Numbered from the stretch's first letter, positions 1-10,500 are shown. The stretch: 64,000 nucleotides of DNA from Apostichopus japonicus (GCF_037975245.1 NC_092579.1:11332678-11396677); one strand, 5' to 3'. Program-made: numbers and translations. Notes: generated by a model from the letters alone, not told the origin.

Positions 1-257
1 TGATCCTCAGTATTTTTGGAGTGTACTACAACACTATACTGTTAGACTACATGACTCAGTTGAGTATAATCTGAACTGCTACCAGATATGTATGATATCT
101 AATATTAGTAGGCTACGTACTTGTATATCAAATATTTATAAAAAAAAATAAGGTATTGTAGAAACAAGATGCCGAAGCTGGACAATATTGTTAAACAGTA
201 CTATAGCCTACATGCCTCTAAACTGCATTTAGATGTTTTAGGAAAAGCCCATTAGTG
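1..257. other. No feature recognised
   Basis: AT-rich sequence with no convincing reading frame, transposon end or RNA gene. It has no obvious counterpart elsewhere in the window, and homology to 23178 onwards begins near 258. Confidence 0.5.
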
Positions 258-965
258 CTTCACGAAACATATTTTTTTCAGCTCGTTGCTAGGAATTAAA
301 AAACTATTTTGAATGGCTTTAATTTGCTTTCATATTACCGTGATATTTGTAACAAATAGAATATACATACATGTGCAAGGAAATCGTCATATGACATATT
401 GCATGGTAAATGGTTGTTACATTTCTTGTTGCATGTACGTCTATCTAAGCCTTGTCTAGCTTTAGACTATATGTAGAAATCTTTCTACTTCTATGCTAAC
501 ATGAGCATTGACTGAATAGATTTGAAAATGAAGATGATAGTGCTAGAGTCCGACTGCACATGACTCTGTACAGTATTTAGTGTCATTTAGTCAGTAACAA
601 CATAAACCATTTATCTCTAAATGCTGATATTACTATAGAACGTGAAAATCGAAGCAAATCAGAGGTAAAGTTAGTGAAGTCAACTTGAAGATTGAACAGT
701 GATAAAAACAAAATTAAAATGTTACCACCGAAAGAATAATTTGAAACAATAACTTCGATGGTAATTCTTACGGTATTGTACACGTAAATCCAATCCAAAG
801 AAACGAACTTGGAATTCAATTCGAAGAAAGTCATTACTTTTCATGATGTGATAAAGCCACACGGAGTTATCACACCGACTTTCAGCGAGTTTCATCAATA
901 TTTAGAAGGGGAAATCGAATAAAATTTGGAGCAAATTAGACGTGCGTCTCACGTTTTGTGTGTTG

Positions 966-1118
966 TGAATGTATGTATTTTAGATCCTCCTGTAAGCAGG
1001 AACTCTCAAAGAAGCATCATTGGCTTATCAAGGCCGCAAGCTGACCAAAGTCAGTCTCTTAGATTCGTATTTTAACGTCCATGATTATGAATTGTCAATT
1101 GTCAATAACTCTGTAACT
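966..1118 (-). mobile_element. 5'-truncated tRNA-derived SINE (3' module only), unit A
   Basis: On the minus strand it carries the same 3' module as the SINEs at 25402 and 34985: GACGTTAAA, a GACTTTGGTCAGCTTGCGG stretch, then GAGTTCCTGCTTRCAGGAGGATC. The tRNA-like head with A and B boxes is missing, so it is a truncated copy. Duplicates lie at 13353-13505 and 23885-24028. Confidence 0.7.
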
Positions 1119-1645
1119 CAGCGGTGGGCAACCTTTTTGAATGAATGGGTCAGATATACAGAGTATAGACTGGGCCGCACCTAGCCAACGACCTGCTGTT
1201 GATTTGAAACCTTTGATTCCGAGGACTTTCAAGCAATAGGTGTGTGTACTTAATCTGTATTCACAATAACATAATGCTCATTACAGTACAGTTGATAATT
1301 AATGGGATAATAGACAGCATCATTAGTGCCGATAAATTCTAAGCAGCTAGCTCGTTTTTTGTGATGATGTTAAAAACAAAAATTCTTTTTCTTCAGACAT
1401 CTCACGGGCCGCAAAAAAATCACTGGCGGGCCTAAAAGTGGATCTAAAGGACAGCCCAGGTCAGTCTGGAACTGTTTGCAGTATTGAAGTGACGTAAAAG
1501 GACTACAGACAAATGCTGGCATATAAGACATGAAATGGTGACAACAATTTTGTGATATTTCTACCAACAATTTGTCGTTCTAAGCAGAAGACATAGTTAG
1601 TCCATCCTCTATCCATGTTCTCGCAGAGTTACCCGGCTTCATGGA

Positions 1646-3048
1646 TTCGAATTGAATTGAATTGAATTGAATTGCATTTGAATTTATTGTTCACATTCGG
1701 AAATTTGGCTTACACAGGTCGTAAACAGAAAAAAGAGAAGCAATAGTAAGTATCAATAGACTGCGATACACATACAGTAATACAACATATATACAGCAAC
1801 TCCTACAAATAAGAAACTTATCTTCTCACTTGTGAATTACATATATGGATAGAATTGGGCACAAATGAGTACCTGTAGCGGCCCCTAAGTGTACGTGGTG
1901 GGCATAAACGCAGTCCAGAGCGGTTGTAATTGTAGTGTTCAAACAAAATTCTTCTACTTGAGTCATTTTGGAAATCTGGCATTTAGATATGGTATTAGAT
2001 TAATTATGATTAAATATTAAATACTAATGCTTGTCTTCGAAAAAGTTGGCCGATTGCCAGGGAGACGAAGACGATTGTTTTGACGTGTGTGATAATTGTG
2101 AACTAGGGAATTCCGAATGAATAAATTAGAAAAACCTAACGGTAAGATATTGTTGAAGAATCGATAGGTGAAGGTTGCAATATTGACTTTGATTATGTCA
2201 TTTAATGTAAGGGACTTAAAAGGTGGGCTGGTGTTTTCGCGTGGTGCAGAATACGTAATAAGTCTGAGAGCTTGTTTTGGAGAACAAATAACTTTCTTAA
2301 AGCGGAGTTACTAGTGCCCGACCAAGCAAGACTACAGTATCAGAGTGGGGAGTAGACAAGAGTTAGATAAATAGTACGAAGGATATGTTTTGGCAATATC
2401 GTTTTTAGTCTACCGATTATTCCAACGCCCTTATAGCAACTTGCGAACACAGGTGAGAAGTATGTTCATGCCAATTAAGCTTTGAGTCAATAAGTACACC
2501 AAGAAATTTAACACTGGTAGCAGCTTCAAGTAGGTGGTTATTAATGATAATATTTAAGTTGGGGTTTTGAGTATGAGGTATGTTAAAGACCATATAGTTT
2601 GTTTTGATAACATTAAGCGAAAGCTTATTTGAAGCAAACCAATCAGATTATAACACAAATTCACTGCAAGCAGTACTCTCAAGCCGTTGTACATGTGTGT
2701 CTTTGAAAATATACTGGTGTCGTCTGCAAACATCAGTATTGAAAATTTAGATGAAAGCGTGGTTGTGTCGCTCATGTAGATGACAAAAAGTAGTGGCCCA
2801 AGAATAGAACCTTGGGGAACACCACAAGAGATTGTTTGCAAGTGAGAGGGATTTTTTTTATGAAAGAAGACAACTGTTTCCTTCCTGAAAAATCCATATG
2901 CGAATAATTTATCTAATAAGATAGAATGGTCAATAGTATCAAACGCCTAAGAAAGGTCAAGGAAGACACCTAGAGAAGTTCCATTATCACTTGCAGCTTT
3001 ACTTAGCTTATCAAAAATACTAAACTCCAGTAAGTTAAAATGTTTTTC
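1646..3048 (-). mobile_element. 5'-truncated LINE (jockey/CR1-like superfamily), unit A
   Basis: Minus-strand non-LTR retrotransposon remnant. It keeps part of the reverse transcriptase. The frame at 2554-2841 shows motif B (CGVPQGSILGPLLF) and an intact motif C (FADDTS), followed by frame-disrupted thumb-region sequence towards 1700. The 3' end carries a (GAATT)n pentanucleotide repeat at 1646-1675 instead of poly(A). The 5' truncation lies against the 3' tail of a second minus-strand LINE near 3048. Several in-frame breaks make it inactive. The exact clade cannot be settled by eye. Confidence 0.8.
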
Positions 3049-3262
3049 TTAGATTAGATTAGTTAAACTTTATTAAACCACGAGGGTAATTGCATGCTCG
3101 TATGAAACAGGATATGAGATACAAACATTAAAGTTTGAAAACCTAAAACGTACAGTAACAAATAATTGTATGAATATGAAAACATATGACATTTTAAAAC
3201 AGGATATGAGATACAAACATTAAAATATGAAACCTAGACGTACAGTATCAAACAATTGTAAG

Positions 3263-3639
3263 CAAGGGCGTAGGAACCGGGGGGGGCTGGGGGGGGGGGG
3301 GGGGGCGCCAGCCCCCCCAGTGAAAAATGTGGAGGGGCGGAAGTATCATTCCGCCCCCCCCGCTCCGCAAGTCAGAAAACCCCTTTTTCATTTCCAAATG
3401 AGAAAAAAAATCTCATTTGGAGCACCAAATTGCATCTAAGGCCAGGTGAAAATACAAAATTAAGTTTACAAGATGGAGTGGGTGTTGAAGTGTGCTATAT
3501 TGCACCAAATTGCATCTGAGGCCATCTGGAAATGCAAAAAATTCCAAAGGGGAGGGGAAACCCCCTCCCCTTAGACCCCTCCCCCAGGCCGGCCATCAGT
3601 CTTCAGCCCCCCACTCAAAAGTACCTTCCTACGCCACTG
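3263..3639. mobile_element. hAT-type non-autonomous element with perfect 8-bp target duplication (unit A only)
   Basis: A 377-bp insertion flanked by ATTGTAAG at 3255-3262 and again at 3640-3647. The ends are imperfect inverted repeats: CAAGGGCGTAGGAACC on the left, and the complement of CAGTGGCGTAGGAAGG on the right. The interior is G/C-homopolymer-rich and non-coding. Unit B has the uninterrupted site (one ATTGTAAG near 15636-15645), so insertion followed the duplication. The 8-bp duplication and CAG-type ends fit the hAT superfamily. Confidence 0.85.
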
Positions 3640-3679
3640 ATTGTAAGAATATTAAAACATAAGACATTTTAAAGCATGT

Positions 3680-4041
3680 CAAGGGCGTAGGAACCGGGGG
3701 GGGGGGGCTGGGTGGCAGTGAAAAATATGGGGGGCGGAAGTATCGTTCCGCCCCCCCGCTCCGCAATTCAGAAAACCCCTTTTTCATTTCCAAATGAGAA
3801 AAAAATCTAATTTGAAGCACCAAATTGCATCTAAGGCCAGGTGAAAATGCAAAATTCTTTACAAAATGAAGTGGGTGTTGAAGTGTGCTATATTGCACCA
3901 AATTGCATCTGGGGCCACCTGGAAATGCAAAAAAATTCCAATGGGGGAGGAGGACACCCCCTCCCCTTAGACCCCTCCCCCAGGCCGGCCATCAGTCTTC
4001 AGCCCCCCCCCCCCACTCAAAAGTACCTTCCTACGCCACTG
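3680..4041. mobile_element. hAT-type non-autonomous element, shared copy in unit A
   Basis: A 362-bp relative of the element at 3263, with the same inverted ends. It is flanked by AAGCATGT (3672-3679) and AAGCATCT (4042-4049), an 8-bp target duplication with one mismatch. The same insertion is present in unit B (15676-16035), so it predates the segmental duplication. It encodes no protein. Confidence 0.85.
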
Positions 4042-5423
4042 AAGCATCTAGTAACACAATATACACAGCTCAGGACAGAAGAAACAGCCAGACGAGATCA
4101 AACGTTGAAAGTCTTCATTATAAAAGTTTGATGCATTGTGGAATGAATGAGGAAGAATGTCGATTTGTATGAGACGGTGGTATCAGCATCCTTACATGGC
4201 CTTCTAGGAATAATCGCTCTGTCGAAATATTGATGGAGTGGGTGGCTATCATCTCTCATGATTCTGTTTTCACTCTCAGTAGTTAGTGATATGCAGTAGG
4301 CAAAGTTGGCTGATTTGTCCCGAGCAGACGACCTGTTTGCCAAATATTGTTTCAATACGTTGCGTATCTTCTTTTCTCGCGTTGCCATCCCACGAGACCA
4401 GATGATAACGCCACACTCTATTAATTATCGAAATATAAAACATAAGAAGTATTTCATTATTTAGGAAAAATTTGTACAACAAACGAGGGCAATGCATCCT
4501 AGTATTTAATCCCTCAATAATTCATCTAGATGATCATGCCAGACCTAACATCTGACGTATAAGTGTGAATAAAAATGGGGCTAAAACCGTACCTTGTGGA
4601 ACACCAGTGTTGGAAGTTATGACATTATACACGCCGACGCTATTAGCTGTTTTGATTTTTGCATACTGTGACCCCCCAGTTAGATATAGATATATCCACA
4701 AAATAAGTTCATGACTGACATTCATATCAATAAGTTTCTTGGCAAGAATATGGGGTTGGATAGTTTTAAAAGCAGAAGAGAAATCAAAGAACGTAACCCT
4801 GGCAAAGTTCCCCTTATTTGTGAGTTCCAAGTGAGAATAGAGCTTCTCGAGGCTGACAAGAACGGCGTCCTTGGTACTGCGTTTCGATCTGTGCGTAAAC
4901 TACACCGGGTCAAGATAATCATTCACGAGAGGCTTCAGGGTCTTGAGTATCAAACGCTCGCATACTTTCATGACTACCGAGGTTAATGCTACAGGTCTCA
5001 GGTCGTTCATACACGTGATGTTAGCCTTTTTTTTGCGACTGGCATAATACACGACTGCTTCCACATGGCCGGAAGTGTATGATACTTAAACGAGAGGTCA
5101 TAAAGTATTGCATATATGATGGCAAGTTCGTGTGAACAAGTTTTGAGAACACGGGGTAGCATCCCATCTTGTGTTTGGACATGAGTCTTAACTAAATTAA
5201 TGTTTGTACGTTTTATGATCTCTTGGTGGAAGTCCTACAACATGTCCTTGCCGATGATGAACCAATGCAAACTTCATCAACAATGTTAAGTCACGCACAA
5301 TGTCGTCATTTAGAGAAAGTATCAATTTGTACTCGCTTGGAGGAAGTAAAATGCTATGGTTTCCTTGTGTGTAAGGCTGGTAGTTGTCAACAGCTAACCT
5401 ATTCTGAGGTGTTGCTTGGGGTA

Positions 5424-5640
5424 GGATTATTTACTCGAGAATAAAGAGGCTCACTCCCCTACGTCAGCCATTCATCGTATTTATTGTAATAGGTGTCACC
5501 GCATATTTAATAGCACTACTCTGGCTTTGTTATGTAATATCACCTTACAGGTGTCAACATCCCTTTGACTGTAAACCTGCCCTGGTGTCCGTTAATGCTG
5601 AAGGGTGCTTGGATCTATTTCATCTCTCAACGGTAAGAAC
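5424..5640 (+). other. Possible exon fragment with a membrane anchor, unit A (uncertain)
   Basis: One plus-strand frame stays open from the AATAAAGAGG region to a perfect-looking donor (ACG|GTAAGA near 5632). It would encode a basic start (KRLTPLRQP), a hydrophobic stretch of about 22 residues (FIVFIVIGVTAYLIALLWLC) and a Cys-containing segment (YRCQHPFDCKP). This is the layout of a type II membrane protein N-terminus. There is no ATG, and the acceptor is unclear. In unit B the donor is lost (GATAAT). It could be chance or an exon relic, and I assign no function. Confidence 0.25.
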
Positions 5641-5999
5641 TGACATAATACTCACACATTTACTTAATGTATGATCAGGGAATGATTTAGTGTCAAAATT
5701 TAGTTTGTAAGTCAATATGGGACATTGGTATGGAGCATGCACGCTTCATAGGAAAGCAGTCGTCCTCAAACATGACATAAAAGGCCATGGTAACGGTAAA
5801 TGGTGTACAAAGTTCAGTAAGCATTCTTTTCAATTTACATTCCAAATTGTAAGCCGCCACTCCCCAATGCAGGTGCGATTGAACCTGGGAAGGTAAGGGT
5901 TGGGTGGGGGGGGGGGGTAGTGTCAATCGTAGTGAGCTATGTGACATTGATGTGAGGGGATGTCATATTTACCATGGTTTATACCGCGACAACCGTATT

Positions 6000-6005
6000 T
6001 TTATT
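6000..6005 (-). terminator. Poly(A) signal AATAAA of gene A
   Basis: AATAAA on the minus strand, about 300 bp beyond the gene A stop codon. It is conserved at the same place in genes B and C, and the sequence around it (GGTCAAAATAAAAATAC) is also conserved. No transcript data. Confidence 0.5.
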
Positions 6006-6302
6006 TTGACCAGCTCATTTTGAGCAATATATATCTACTTAAATGTGCTCCCTGTTTTTCTGTTCCCTTTTTTTTGCGAAAGATGGCGATGGTTATATTC
6101 GGAAGTGTATTGGCCTGTTACATTCGCATGGAATATATATCTCTACATACGGAACTACAGGAGCAATTATACCACTCTTCTGTTATAATAATGACTCTTT
6201 CGTTACTTCGTCGTATACCATTTTGACGTGATGGTGAATCATAGTGGACTCCCTCTATTCGGTTCAATGTTAGACAGGGTAAACTCGCGATGAATCCATA
6301 TT

Positions 6303-7167
6303 TCAAAGACGCCCTTCAAATTTCCCCTCGGTCTGCTTTCCCTTCGTTACTTCTTCGTAGGATGGAGGTAAATCAGATGCCATAGAGGTACTAACATTTG
6401 AAGGCTGAGATGTCTGACTGTGAGAAAGAAAAACAAGTAAAACAAAAATGTCAACTTAAAATTCCCGAAAAAAGGAAGGCGAGAGAATGGTGGGTCGGAC
6501 GCACAGGGGAGTATCGAAAAACTCTGTCAACTATTCTTGACCGGGATGTAGCGTGGTCCGCGAATCGTCAGGGTACGGTACACCGATTGCATGCATTATT
6601 ATGTATGTATGTATGTATATGTGATCTTCCCGCAAGCAGGAACTCGCGAAAGAAGCCATGGAGGCTTATAGACTCGCAAGCTGACCGAAGCCAATCTCTC
6701 GGCACACATCCATTTAACGTCCATGTCGGGAAGTTGTTATTGAACAACACCCTTGCCAGACGACACACATTGCTGTCGGCGGGAATCGAACCGGGAATCT
6801 CATGACTGGGAGACGCCGGCGTTAACCACTAGGCTATACACTCCGCCATTATGAAGCAGTGACACGCATTATGAAGCAGTGACATTATGAAGCATTATGA
6901 AGCAGTGATACGCATATAGTCATGTAGTATTACATTTTCCGATTGGGGAGGCCGTATAGGGACTACCCCGTGCCCCTCTGATTTTGGCAATCACCCTGAT
7001 AACGTATATCGATCATCACCAGCTTATCTGTTTATAAGTCTAATGAGCTAAATCAAGGATCGGGTTTTTATTTTGAAGGAAATGGGGGTGGGGCGGGGAC
7101 GGCGGCTTATCCATACACATATTGTACTGAATCATGATAATATTATAGTATAATATATATATATATA

Positions 7168-7262
<95 letters not shown>

Positions 7263-9040
7263 GCAGAGGGTCGAATAATGGCCACCGATGCGTACTTTTC
7301 AACAACCGTTCCTGCCAGGAGCGTACGTAGCCAGACCGGGCACAGGGGGTTGCCCCCCCCCCTCGTCCACCCCTCTACCCATGCCACTATGCCTTCCCAT
7401 GTTTGTTCCACCACCATCAAGTTACCAATTACATGACAATAGCATTTTGCCCTTTCTTACAGGAATTGTCTGGTGAAAGATGTTGATACATTGTCCTTGC
7501 ATTTATTATTTTTCCCTTTCTAACCATGTAAAAATTGTTCCCATTAGACGTTTTCAAATTCACAAGTTTCTCACCAAAGGTACCGTTTGTTCGAATGCAT
7601 CAATATGGTGATTGACGTAGTGCTGGCAAATAGGCAAAGCAGGCGACTTGAAGTTAGCACTCCCATTTGCGCAGCAAATACACTCTCACGTGTACACGCA
7701 CATGTGATTGTCTATATAACGTACATAATGCGAACATGTATAGCCTACTGTACCATGCCCAGTTGGTATACGTATAGCGTTGTACATAATATATTCTCAC
7801 ACTCAAACCACAGTTCATAAACTGTTCTTCGAAATCGCTGAAATAAAATTCACGGAAATTTACAGTAAAAGGAAACTTGAACAGTATTCGGAACACCGAA
7901 AAATGAAACTTGGAGGAATCGATGTCAGAGCAGAATGTATAGTACCGAGAAGCTTAGGCTTCGCAGAACTGTCCGATTGTATACGTTAGAGTAGCCTACA
8001 TGCGAACATTCCTCGCAACGAGGAGTCTGCTGTTAAAACTTATCTTGTGTTACAAAATAACCACGAACCCACCGATATAATACATATATCGAGTTTTTGA
8101 AAACATATCTAATTTGTAAGAAATTTCACCGAAAAATAAGGTTTTTGTTGTGATTACTGTAGGTACTGTACGGAGCGTGGGGGGGGGGGGGGGCTTAATA
8201 ACGCAATCTGCATTAGCGTAGATGACATCACGTTCTGTACTGTTCAAATGATATTGGGAAATGTCCATCCTTAACGATTAAAATATCGTTTCTCTGCCAA
8301 ACGCAACATTAGCGTTCTCATACTTTGACAACATGTTTGGAAAATTATTTATCATTTTTTAAGGCAACTTCTTTGGTCCACCAGACAATCCTTTTAATTG
8401 TTAATGTCCCTGCTAGATTATTGATCACCCCCCCCCCTCCCCCGTCATACTATACGGGCCTAGTCAAGACTTTGTCGCTATAATTAACTTACCCTGCTGA
8501 TGCTGTGGAGTATTGCATCCCTGGATTTATTAATGTAGCATGAAATCCGTAATTTGTTGGAAAGTGCAATGATTGATCGTGAAATCCAAGAGGAACATTT
8601 GATGTCTGCGGTGGATGAGCTGCATGAGAAGATGAATCATGGTTTATGTTGAAGTCGGTTCCTTCATTACGAGGTTGAGTCCGAGTACTGTTTTGGTTTT
8701 GACGGTGACTATGATAAGCTGACACGATACAAATACATACAATAACAGACATCGCTATTGGTCCAATTGCTAAAAATGGTGATACATTAAGGGCGAACAT
8801 GACAGCCATAAATCCTGAAACTCCAAACCAAACCAGAAAAAATGATACAACTAGTATTAATCCGCATATGTTCGTGTTCGTATTCGTATTCGTGTCCATG
8901 TTCGTGTTAAGTCTACTCGATCCATTGTAGGTTTCACCAGAGCCGGCAATCACACTACTACTGTGAACGTTGTTTTGGTGATGGCTCGTATCAAATGTCG
9001 AACCAACAAACCCACCACTGTCAACGCCTCCTGCAGCCAT
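6303..9040 (-). CDS. Gene A: two-pass membrane protein with C-terminal PPxY tail
   Basis: Exon 1 is 9040-8493 and exon 2 is 6417-6303, joined in phase 2 across a 2.1-kb intron (donor CAGG|GTAAGT, acceptor TTTCTTTCTCACAG|TCAG), giving 220 residues. The start is the ATG at 9040 (AAATATGG, good Kozak context); the TTG 24 nt upstream is not a likely eukaryotic start. Residues 1-57 are Ser/Gly/Asn-rich and end in a (Thr-Asn)n tract from a 6-bp repeat. Hydrophobic segments lie near 58-81 and 88-109. A polar, His/Asn/Pro-containing linker follows. The tail has PPSYEEV at 200-206, a PPxY motif of the kind bound by NEDD4-family WW domains. By inference both termini face the cytosol. I do not recognise the family. 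The intron carries a SINE, an (AT)n tract and a 0.9-kb insertion. Confidence 0.8.
6604..6847 (-). mobile_element. Full-length tRNA-derived SINE in gene A intron
   Basis: 244 bp on the minus strand. It has a tRNA-like head with A box TAGCCTAGTGG (complement of 6826-6836) and B box GGTTCGATTCC (complement of 6782-6792), 34 bp apart. After this come the body module GACGTTAAAT and GAGTTCCTGCTTGCGGG, and a (CATA)n tail at 6604-6625. It is flanked by a 6-bp duplication ATTATG (6598-6603 and 6848-6853). Introns of B, C and D lack it. This is a SINE, not a functional tRNA gene. Confidence 0.85.
7155..7257. repeat. (AT)n microsatellite in gene A intron
   Basis: Near-pure TA dinucleotide tract of about 100 bp with three single-base interruptions. 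It is absent at the matching place in genes B, C and D. Confidence 0.95.
7461..8391. mobile_element. Insertion with short inverted ends and TTAA-like site, gene A intron
   Basis: Introns of B, C and D run continuously from GCCCTTTCTTAAATTG-type sequence, whereas gene A is interrupted here by about 930 bp. The ends are inverted: AGGAATTGTCTGGTG on the left, and the complement of AGGATTGTCTGGTGG on the right. The right flank reads TTAA and the left TTAC, suggesting a TTAA target as used by piggyBac-type elements. There is no transposase. Assignment to piggyBac is tentative. Confidence 0.5.
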
Positions 9041-9133
9041 ATTTGTTTTGTTTTCTGTTATCAATATATAAATATTGATTAATTTGTAAACTTATGGCGT
9101 GACCGCGGAAAGATCAGTGGCTAAACACTAACG

Positions 9134-9141
9134 TATATATA
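9134..9141 (-). promoter_or_regulatory. Putative TATA box of gene A
   Basis: TATATATA on the minus strand, about 95 nt upstream of the ATG and preceded by a conserved TTTGATCGATCG. The same arrangement is found in gene B. It would place transcription start near 9105-9110 and give a 5' UTR of about 70 nt. No expression data. Confidence 0.5.
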
Positions 9142-9149
9142 ACGATCGA

Positions 9150-10500
9150 TCAAAGCTACAAACAAGAGTACCTAAAACTCACACAAATCCAAGCAGGGAA
9201 GGAAATCACAAGGAGAAAGACTGCAGGCTGTATGGCTGCAATACGATAATTGTTCTTTACTAGTCTACTTCCTCGTGTCGATATGCCAGGATATACTAGT
9301 ATATTATTTGGAATTCATACATGACTGGCAACGGAAATATACAACACTATAACACAATATTAAAGGACCACAACATCTAAATGAATCACATTAGACAATG
9401 ACAGTTAAGTTAGTATCACTCCGGCACTTTGCTTCGTATGCAGCTAATTACACTTTTTCTTGCAATGTAAACATTTCCCATGACGTGTTGACCATCCAAA
9501 GTTCATTCTGCCAATCTCGTTCTTATTTCATTGTCTGTAAGTGAATTCTTATTTTCGAACACGGAGCGAAACTTGCCGGATTCATGAAAAGGTTGTGCCA
9601 CCTGACGACCCGAAAATGAATATATGAATGCATCACGTATTTGTCAAGGCTAAATGGTACTAAATGTTAGCCATTATTTGAAGTTTATATAAAGTTACAA
9701 AAAGCTGTTCTGATTTAGCAATTATAACTTGAAACGCAAGCAATAACGTTGTCTGAACTGGTCATCGATTTAGCTTTAAAGGACGGAACATTACAGATTT
9801 ATTCTTAAACTCGGTCTGTTCATAGCCGTGTACATCTGCCTTTAAATGCATTAAACACTCGCCCAAAACCGCGTGCCACCCTCTGAAGAAAAGTTAACTT
9901 TCCGTTGCTTGCAAGTGACGTTGTTTTCTTGTCGCTACAAAATGCAGACAGTAATGAAACGTGATACCTTGTTCTCATTTGTCTGGACCTGAGATGGCCA
10001 GCGCTGCTGTGTACACTGTGTTGTGGGTATTGACCATAGCTGCATGTATTGGCTGTACACATGTGTCTACTTACCGATGGTAGCAAGCTGTGTATGAGTA
10101 TTTTCTGGGATCGATGGTTGTGTCTAACACTTCTGTTACACTTCATTCAAAACTAGGTCAGATTACCGGCATCAAACGTTTATTTGTGCGCGAGTCTTCA
10201 CTCACCCCTTTAAGCTCGGTAATCGGTTATCCGGTTGAAATGTCTAGGAATAGAAATTAACGTGCGTCATAGTGAGTCGATAAATGTGTGGCTATAAATA
10301 GCAATGACTTCAATTCTTACCGGAAGTGCCGCTTCAACGTATAGGAACAAAGCATATTGTGAGTGTAACGATGATACGTATGTGTGCTGAAAGAGCGCCA
10401 TCGTATGTGTTGTACCATAATACCCCGCAATTCGTGAATCTCACAGATTATAACAGGAAGTCAGTATAGGCTATAGCAAACAATGAATTGCCGTTCTCAA
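9150..10500. other. Upstream region of gene A, conserved among copies
   Basis: The first 350-400 bp upstream of the TATA box recur upstream of B, C, D and hollow copy F (for example the TTAAGTTAGTAT...GCTTCGTATGCAGCTAA block near 9405-9450), which suggests a shared promoter region. Beyond that, only unit B aligns. A minus-strand frame at 9820-10146 is broken by indels in unit B and is not supported as a gene. Confidence 0.55.

Larger units (their letters stand above)
3049..5222 (-). mobile_element. Second LINE remnant (Rex1/CR1-like), unit A, with nested insertions
   Basis: Minus-strand reverse transcriptase remnant of a different LINE family. Reading leftwards from about 5010, the frames show a finger motif resembling NDLRPVALTS, a motif-A-like FFDFSSAF (about 4780-4800) and a motif-B-like GVPQGTVLAPFLF (about 4570-4610). 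Stops and frame changes interrupt it. The 3' tail at 3049-3061 is a (TAATC)n repeat. Two hAT-type elements (3263-3639 and 3680-4041) are nested in the 3' part, next to an imperfect tandem repeat of about 94 bp at 3106-3260. Motif wording suggests the Rex1/Babar group, but this is inference. Confidence 0.7.
575..10500. repeat. Tandem segmental duplication, unit A
   Basis: This block aligns colinearly with 12961-22540. Its left part (575-1640) is almost identical to 12961-14030, and the right part (gene A and its upstream region) differs by a few percent plus indels. It contains, in order, a SINE 3' fragment, two 5'-truncated minus-strand LINEs, two nested hAT-type elements, the 3' flank of gene A, gene A and its upstream region. 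Homology ends near 10500, where the two copies diverge abruptly. Confidence 0.9.

Noticed and set aside
2554-2841. RT fragment as a retrovirus or host telomerase-like gene
   Set aside because: The motif wording and the pentanucleotide-repeat 3' tail identify a truncated non-LTR retrotransposon. No LTR, protease or integrase is present.
3227-4172. Proline/glycine-rich frames across 3227-4172 and 15760-16125
   Set aside because: They are translations of G/C homopolymer-rich hAT-type elements and cross the element boundaries.
6782-6836. tRNA gene candidates (also 12353-12429, 25408-25460 and 34991 on)
   Set aside because: A and B boxes are present, but the sequence continues into SINE bodies and the heads do not fold as intact tRNAs by eye. 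Called SINEs.
9041-9064. Extended start of gene A from a TTG (MITENKTN...)
   Set aside because: A eukaryotic mRNA would more likely start at the ATG at 9040 in good context. The upstream TTG is not a plausible start.
9820-10146. A 108-residue minus-strand frame upstream of gene A
   Set aside because: The counterpart in unit B (21769-22014) is shortened by indels that shift the frame, so it is not conserved as protein.
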